Assembly: GCA_021772695.1 (NCBI GenBank)
Contig: JAJFLL010000330.1
Location: 1 to 5,683, forward strand
Source: Deltaproteobacteria bacterium
Lineage (GTDB): Bacteria > UBA10199 > DSSB01
Length of the DNA: 5,683 nt
Reading direction: 5' to 3'
Part shown: positions 1-3,285 of the stretch, piece by piece
Layout: every line of letters starts with the position of its first letter
Numbering within the stretch: the first letter of the stretch is position 1
Translations under genes and position numbers: made by a program
The notes under the pieces: model-generated
Told to the model about the DNA's origin: nothing
The model's database searches: none
The model's input: only the letters and a program-made list of their open reading frames with translations

Positions 1-12
1 TAAATCAAAGGA

Positions 13-660
13 TTATTCAATACGTTCCTGTAGGTTTGCCGGTGGAGAATTTAATTCTGTAAACACTACAGAAGATCCCGGCTCGATATCGATGGTGCTC
101 AGTTGGCCTCCAGAAAAGCGGAACTCCCTCGTACCACCATCAGGTCGTTCCACCGTAAAGTGATCCATATGACCCAATAACTCTGCTCCAGCCACATCTC
201 GGTCTGCTTGGGGAATTTGTTCCAAGTTGGCAAAGTATCGACTCATTAATCGGGCTACGATGGAGTCCTGTCGGCATCCCATGGATTGTTGCAAAGTATT
301 TATGGCCTCATGGGCTTCCGTCAAGTGAACCAAAGCCAGTTCAGAACTGGGTGTTTCGCCGGTCAAAGCCTCATCCGCTTGCCTGAGGGCTTGATTTGCC
401 CTTTGTAATTCGCTGCGAAATTGGTCGGCAGGTGTGATGGTGATCATGCAGCCGACGGGAAGGGATTGCCGATCTACTAAAGAATCTAGCCTAGTTTCTC
501 TGTAAATAAACTCGTCACGACTTGCTGCTGCACGACTGGGTTCACTTGCTGTACGGACGGGTTGGGGCCGAACTACGGGCGGATGTTCCGGGATGGGTTG
601 ATGGGAAGATGGGGAATCTGGGGATGAAATGGGAAGAAAAGAAGTTTGATCGCCTGCCAT
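13..660 (-). CDS. Hypothetical protein, Pro/Ser-rich N-terminus with helical middle
   Basis: I do not recognise this 215-residue protein. I chose the ATG at 658-660 because GGAGG (666-670) lies five bases before it. A TTG at 694-696 would add 12 residues but has no SD. The first ~45 residues are rich in Pro and Ser and probably disordered. Residues ~79-150 look helical, with stretches such as QRANQALRQADEAL and LVHLTEAHEAINTLQQ, and may form a short coiled coil or helical bundle. Residues ~165-205 look beta-rich (FTVERPDGGTREFRF, then SSVVFTEL). There is no signal peptide or membrane segment, so it is probably cytoplasmic. It has single cysteines near residues 71 and 129. It follows hupE on the same strand after a 257-base gap, so it probably has its own promoter. 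The stop is TAA at 13-15. The frame looks like real coding sequence, but the function is unknown. Confidence 0.72.
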   Translation of the reverse strand: MAGDQTSFLPISSPDSPSSHQPIPEHPPVVRPQPVRTASEPSRAAASRDEFIYRETRLDSLVDRQSLPVGCMITITPADQFRSELQRANQALRQADEALTGETPSSELALVHLTEAHEAINTLQQSMGCRQDSIVARLMSRYFANLEQIPQADRDVAGAELLGHMDHFTVERPDGGTREFRFSGGQLSTIDIEPGSSVVFTELNSPPANLQERIE

Positions 661-661
661 G

Positions 662-687
662 GGGACCTCCAAAGTTAAGAGGTGCCC
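662..687 (-). promoter_or_regulatory. Leader hairpin that buries the SD of the 13-660 gene
   Basis: On the minus strand, GGGCACCTC (687-679) can pair with GAGGTCCC (669-662). This gives eight base pairs with one bulged C (684) and a nine-base loop. The SD GGAGG (670-666) is almost wholly inside the 3' arm, and the ATG starts two bases after the stem. The pairing is read directly from the sequence. A role in limiting translation initiation is inferred. Confidence 0.45.
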
Positions 688-716
688 TTGTCTCAATAGG
701 AAGCAAAGGAGGTGCC
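679..716 (-). repeat. Direct repeat GGCACCTC, two copies 30 bp apart
   Basis: The octamer GGCACCTC occurs on the minus strand at 716-709 and at 686-679, with starts exactly 30 bp apart. Both are in the leader of the 13-660 gene. The upstream copy sits in CACCTCCTTT (714-705), which resembles the anti-SD tail of 16S rRNA. It can pair over six bases with the SD GGAGGT (670-665). Either copy can therefore mask the same SD. It could be coincidence, as the repeat is short. Confidence 0.5.
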
Positions 717-744
717 AAGGTAGGACTGCGAGAAAAAATAAATA

Positions 745-774
745 ATAATATGTGATAACAGTTACTTATCTCGA
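745..774 (-). promoter_or_regulatory. Possible sigma70-type promoter for the 13-660 gene
   Basis: Read on the minus strand, TCGAGA (774-769) is followed after 18 bases by TATTAT (750-745). These match the -35 consensus at 4 of 6 positions and the -10 consensus at 5 of 6. Transcription would start near 738 and give a leader of about 75-80 bases holding the SD hairpin. The area is very AT-rich, so TATTAT-like words are expected by chance. This is a weak call. Confidence 0.3.
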
Positions 775-917
775 TCAAGCTCTTGCTAGCCTAAATTAAT
801 CCTTCGAGGAACCGGGGAGTGGGTTACCCAATATTAATAAATCAGGTGACTAAACTCCTAAAATTAAACTTGTGAATGTTTGAGAGTTTGTTCCAAATTT
901 TCATGTGGTGCACCCTA

Positions 918-1937
918 TTAGGCAATTCTCAGGATTAGCCAATAAAGGGCCATGCCAGCAATACCTACGAGGCACACTTTTCGAAAGGGACTATAGAAAG
1001 TCGGGAATCGTTTTTCACTCCAGTGCAATAGAGGGAAGAAAATTGCCACCAGTAATAATTGCCCCGCCTCCACACCTAAATTGAAGAGCAGGAGGGGTTT
1101 CCAGAGGTTGGTGGTATTTTCTAAAGTTGCTTTGAGCAAAAAGGAAAATCCCAATCCGTGAATAAGGCCAAAGGCAAATGTGATCGCTATCAAGGTCGTG
1201 GCTTTTCGATGAGATCGGGCAAATCCATCCCAAAGGACCACCACCAAAATACTTAAAGCAATTAGCGGCTCCACCCATTGAGGTGACAATTGCAAATATT
1301 CTAAACTCGCCAAACCCAGGGTTAGAGAATGGGCCAAGGTGAAGGCGGTGATCAGATAGAGTAAGGTCTTGAATTGACGTGCTCCGAAGAGCAGGGCGAT
1401 TAAGAAAAGGATATGGTCAAAGCCCAGTAAGATATGTTCCACCCCCAATGAAAAGAATCCAGAGGTCCCTGAAGCATGTTCTAGAGGGGTCCATTCATGA
1501 AAGCTAGAGGCGGGTGAGAAAGTCAGTTCTGAGGTCCCTGCATTTGTGGGGTAACTTAAAAAATGGCGGTGGGAGAGGTCTCCTAAAAATAATCCATAGC
1601 GAACTTGTAAGGGCCCTGGTGTGGCTGGGCACGAGAACACCAGGTGGATTTCAACCCACTCTTTCGCCTGGTCTCGCTGTAATCGGCTTTGTTCCTGGGT
1701 GCAGATTTGTTCCCCAGCCCACAGGGAAAGTCTTTCAGGTAAGTAGGTCAAAATCTGTTCATCGCTAACTCGAGAAAATTTTCGTTGGAAGTCTCCCAAG
1801 TGAAACTGAAGATCCCACGAAACTTTGCCTTGCTGCGCTTTGAGTTGCGATCTGGAAAATTGGGTCAAGTGCGCCTGGCCGGCCCCGCTCGAAAGAATAA
1901 TCCATATCAAGAGGAGTGTTTGCAGCCATTGCTTCAT
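918..1937 (-). CDS. HupE/UreJ_2 family membrane protein
   Basis: This 339-residue protein belongs to the HupE/UreJ_2 group, inner-membrane proteins related to hydrogenase-accessory HupE and urease-linked UreJ and often suspected of metal (nickel) transport. A signal peptide spans residues 1-22, with likely cleavage at AGQA|H, leaving His23 first in the mature protein. Residues ~23-155 form an extracytoplasmic domain with two cysteines (79 and 103) that could form a disulfide. The C-terminal half has about six membrane segments (~161-186, 190-212, 219-238, 247-269, 279-303, 318-337). These carry the family motifs GVEHILLGFDHILFL (H168, D174, H175), TAFTLAHSLTL (H203), WVEPLIALSI (E223), FGLIHGLGF (H260) and FNLGVEAGQ (E290). 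Its ATG directly follows the otsB TAA, and GGGGTGGA at the end of otsB can serve as SD, so translation is probably coupled. No hydrogenase or urease genes are in the window. Family assignment is firm; the substrate is unknown. Confidence 0.9.
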   Translation of the reverse strand: MKQWLQTLLLIWIILSSGAGQAHLTQFSRSQLKAQQGKVSWDLQFHLGDFQRKFSRVSDEQILTYLPERLSLWAGEQICTQEQSRLQRDQAKEWVEIHLVFSCPATPGPLQVRYGLFLGDLSHRHFLSYPTNAGTSELTFSPASSFHEWTPLEHASGTSGFFSLGVEHILLGFDHILFLIALLFGARQFKTLLYLITAFTLAHSLTLGLASLEYLQLSPQWVEPLIALSILVVVLWDGFARSHRKATTLIAITFAFGLIHGLGFSFLLKATLENTTNLWKPLLLFNLGVEAGQLLLVAIFFPLLHWSEKRFPTFYSPFRKVCLVGIAGMALYWLILRIA

Positions 1938-2723
1938 TTATCGGGTCCACCCCGCTAGCTGTTTCAAAAACGTCATCACTTCAGCCACGTCGTTTAAAAG
2001 ATATGAGGCCGCGGTTTTCCTAGAAGTATTTCCCACCCGAATGCCAATCCCATCTTTTTGGATGGTTGTAAAAGCGTTTTCATCGGTGAGGTCGTCACCT
2101 ATAAAAATGGGAAGAGTCGGGCCGAACTTTTTGAGGAAGTGTTTTTGCAATTGGCGGAGGGCGGTGCCTTTGTCCCAGGGGAGATCGGGCAGAATCTCAA
2201 AAACCATTTTTCCACGAGTCTTTATGAAACCCGGATGAGCGGCAATTTGTTCCTCTAGAATTTTTTCTAGGTATGGAATTTTCTCAGTCGCAACTTGACG
2301 GTAATGGAGTGCCAGGGAATAGGTCTTAAATTCGAATAGGATTTTGGGAATCATTTGCGTCTTTTGACTGAGGTTCTCATGCATGGTTTTTAATAGGGGT
2401 AATAGGGGCCCGATCTCCGGAGGATTCCAAGAAAAGTCCGGGCCTTTAAGTTCCAAGCCATGGCAAGTGCCGTAGTAAATTTCAGAAATTTGAACTTTTC
2501 TCCACAGGTCTTCATGACTGCGACCACTGAGGATTCCCAGGGGAATATGGATCGATAAATTTGTAAGCAGCTTCTTCATCTCGGCAGAGAGATTTGCTAG
2601 TTCGGGGCGAGCGACGATAGGCGTTAGAGTTCCGTCAAAATCAAGAAATAGGGCTGGGTTCCCGTTTTTTATTCTTGCTTCAATGATGCCTGCGGATTGG
2701 ATGGCATTTGGCAGTAAAGACAT
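1938..2723 (-). CDS. otsB: Trehalose-6-phosphate phosphatase (OtsB, HAD superfamily)
   Basis: This 261-residue cytosolic enzyme should hydrolyse trehalose 6-phosphate to trehalose and phosphate, the second step of the OtsA/OtsB route. Its length is close to that of E. coli OtsB. All HAD motifs are present. Motif I is LFLDFDGTLTP, with nucleophile D28 and acid/base D30. Motif II is ILSGRS, with S66. Motif III includes K185 in WDKGTAL. Motif IV is GDDLTDENAF, with D210, D211 and D214 for magnesium. The cap region has the family's GxxHGLE (H88) and EFKTYSLALHYR (from E131), which contact the sugar phosphate in characterised members. The ATG at 2721-2723 is the only sensible start, with a weak AGG six bases upstream. 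It is the first gene of a pair with the hupE-like gene. No OtsA synthase is in the window. A related sugar-phosphate phosphatase role, such as for glucosylglycerol phosphate, cannot be excluded. Confidence 0.93.
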   Translation of the reverse strand: MSLLPNAIQSAGIIEARIKNGNPALFLDFDGTLTPIVARPELANLSAEMKKLLTNLSIHIPLGILSGRSHEDLWRKVQISEIYYGTCHGLELKGPDFSWNPPEIGPLLPLLKTMHENLSQKTQMIPKILFEFKTYSLALHYRQVATEKIPYLEKILEEQIAAHPGFIKTRGKMVFEILPDLPWDKGTALRQLQKHFLKKFGPTLPIFIGDDLTDENAFTTIQKDGIGIRVGNTSRKTAASYLLNDVAEVMTFLKQLAGWTR

Positions 2724-2738
2724 GAGAGGCCTGATGAT

Positions 2739-2769
2739 AGTTTAGGCCCATGTTAATGGATTTTGTCGA
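2739..2769 (-). promoter_or_regulatory. Weak candidate promoter for otsB-hupE
   Basis: On the minus strand TCGACA (2769-2764) matches five of six -35 bases. TAAACT (2744-2739) matches four of six -10 bases, with a long spacer of 19. The otsB pair must have some promoter here, because a strong terminator at 2785-2810 lies just upstream and only about 60 bases remain. The exact boxes are uncertain. Confidence 0.3.
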
Positions 2770-2784
2770 TAGGGGAAAGAAAAC

Positions 2785-2810
2785 AAAAAAAGGGGGCAGG
2801 CTTGCCCCCT
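2785..2810 (-). terminator. Intrinsic terminator after the small exported-peptide gene
   Basis: Read on the minus strand, AGGGGGCA (2810-2803) and TGCCCCCT (2798-2791) form a perfect eight-base-pair GC-rich stem with a four-base AGCC loop. A run of T residues follows (2790-2785). It starts 18 bases after the stop of the 2829-2981 gene and points the same way. The plus-strand side has no T-run after the stem, so it works in the minus direction only. It separates that gene from otsB. Confidence 0.92.
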
Positions 2811-2828
2811 GAATTGGAGATATTAACT

Positions 2829-2981
2829 TTATAAAATATGATTTAACCCGGAACCTTGGATCAAGCTTGAGGATTGCGGGGTTTTGTCATCTTTATCTTC
2901 TTTCTTTTTATCATCACAACCGAAGGCCGGATAAGCAATGGCTAAAGAAAAGATAATAGCAAAGGCGGCGAGTGCTTTCAT
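2829..2981 (-). CDS. Small exported Cys/Lys/Asp-rich peptide, possible lipoprotein
   Basis: This is a 50-residue protein beginning MKALAAFAIIFSLAIAYPAF. I chose the ATG at 2979-2981 because AAAGGAG lies about five bases before it and a signal peptide starts at once. Two in-frame ATGs upstream (near 3003-3005 and 3015-3017) would put a charged segment before the signal and have no comparable SD. The hydrophobic core ends at PAFG followed by Cys22. The context resembles a lipobox but is imperfect (Ala-Phe-Gly before Cys, where Leu is usual at -3), so cleavage by signal peptidase I at the same place is also possible. The mature part is only ~29 residues: a very charged stretch (CDDKKKEDKDDK), then a Ser/Gly-rich tail. 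A terminator follows closely, so it is a single-gene unit. Function unknown. Such short secreted peptides are common and poorly conserved, but SD, signal and terminator together make it convincing. Confidence 0.75.
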   Translation of the reverse strand: MKALAAFAIIFSLAIAYPAFGCDDKKKEDKDDKTPQSSSLIQGSGLNHIL

Positions 2982-3133
2982 GATTGCTCCTTTCACATTT
3001 TCCATTGGAATACGCATCTTGGCAAATAAATGACCTAAAAAAAAGAGACAAATTTTGCCATCACTTGCTGAAGTTTTGCTCAGTTGCCTGAGGAAATGGC
3101 AGTCTCAACAAGGAAACTAAACATTAAACCTAA

Positions 3134-3139
3134 TATAAT
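3134..3139 (+). promoter_or_regulatory. Candidate -10 box (TATAAT) for the amidase-like gene
   Basis: This is an exact TATAAT about 147 bases before the ATG at 3286. No good -35 box lies 16-18 bases upstream; TCAACA at 3105-3110 is 23 bases away. If used, it may need an activator, and it would give a leader of about 140 bases containing the hairpin at 3179-3207. The surrounding sequence is AT-rich, so chance occurrence is possible. Confidence 0.35.
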
Positions 3140-3178
3140 CAAATAGTTAATTCTGGCATGGCCTTTGTATTAACATGA

Positions 3179-3207
3179 GCTTGTGGATGTGGGGTTAGTC
3201 CACGAGT
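3179..3207 (+). promoter_or_regulatory. Leader hairpin upstream of the amidase-like gene
   Basis: GCTTGTGGA (3179-3187) pairs with TCCACGAGT (3199-3207) over nine positions, two of them G-U wobbles, around an 11-base loop. No T-run follows, so it is not a simple terminator. It would be in the 5' leader if transcription starts near 3146. Whether it is regulatory is unknown. Confidence 0.35.
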
Positions 3208-3239
3208 CCCTTCAGCAGAGTTTCCAAATCCTAAAATCG

Positions 3240-3274
3240 AAGGAGGTAATAATAAAGCCAAACTATTGGAAGGG
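3240..3274 (+). promoter_or_regulatory. Two SD-like sites before the amidase-like gene, neither ideally spaced
   Basis: AAGGAGGT at 3240-3247 is a near-perfect SD but ends 38 bases before the ATG at 3286, with no ATG between and an in-frame stop at 3253-3255. GGAAGGG at 3268-3274 ends 11 bases before the ATG, slightly far but usable. It would be better placed for GTG at 3281, but that frame stops at once (GTG CCA TGA), the TGA overlapping the ATG. Confidence 0.45.
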
Positions 3275-3285
3275 ATTCCTGTGCC

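Larger units (their letters stand above)
661..917. other. Intergenic region between hupE-like gene and 13-660 gene
   Basis: I see no supportable gene here on either strand. It holds the possible promoter and leader described separately, an AT-rich run of AAT/ATA units at about 735-750, and an 11-base perfect palindrome TGGGTTACCCA at 820-830 that might be an operator. I found no GC-rich hairpin followed by T residues downstream of the hupE-like stop. That transcript either ends by another mechanism or reads through. Confidence 0.6.
2982..3285. other. Divergent intergenic region between small peptide gene and amidase-like gene
   Basis: About 300 bases hold the control regions of two divergent genes. 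I see no supportable ORF. Near the small peptide gene there is a minus-strand T-run (around 3037-3046) and no clear promoter boxes. At 3055-3091 there are four TTGC words (TTGCCA, TTGCTGA, TTGCTCA, TTGCCTGA), with starts 10, 11 and 8 bases apart. TGCCAT (3056-3061) and ATGGCA (3096-3101) form an inverted repeat flanking them. On the amidase side there is a TATAAT, a hairpin and SD sequences, listed separately. Confidence 0.55.

Noticed and set aside
694..696. TTG as the start of the 13-660 gene
   Set aside because: No SD precedes it, while the ATG at 658-660 has GGAGG five bases upstream.
705..714. AAAGGAGGTG on the plus strand as an SD for a plus-strand gene
   Set aside because: No start codon follows at usable distance and no open frame with coding character exists downstream. 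It is better read as an anti-SD-like element on the minus strand.
522..755. Plus-strand open frame of 77 codons opposite the 13-660 gene
   Set aside because: It overlaps the start of a better-supported minus-strand gene, has no good SD or recognisable domain, and its composition mirrors the opposite strand.
801..830. Terminator for the hupE-like gene (TCCTTCGAGGA and TGGGTTACCCA palindromes)
   Set aside because: The stems are only four to five base pairs and neither is followed by a T-run on the minus strand.
1825..2238. Plus-strand open frame of 137 codons opposite otsB and hupE-like
   Set aside because: It lies antisense to two clearly recognised genes with full family motifs and shows no motif of its own.
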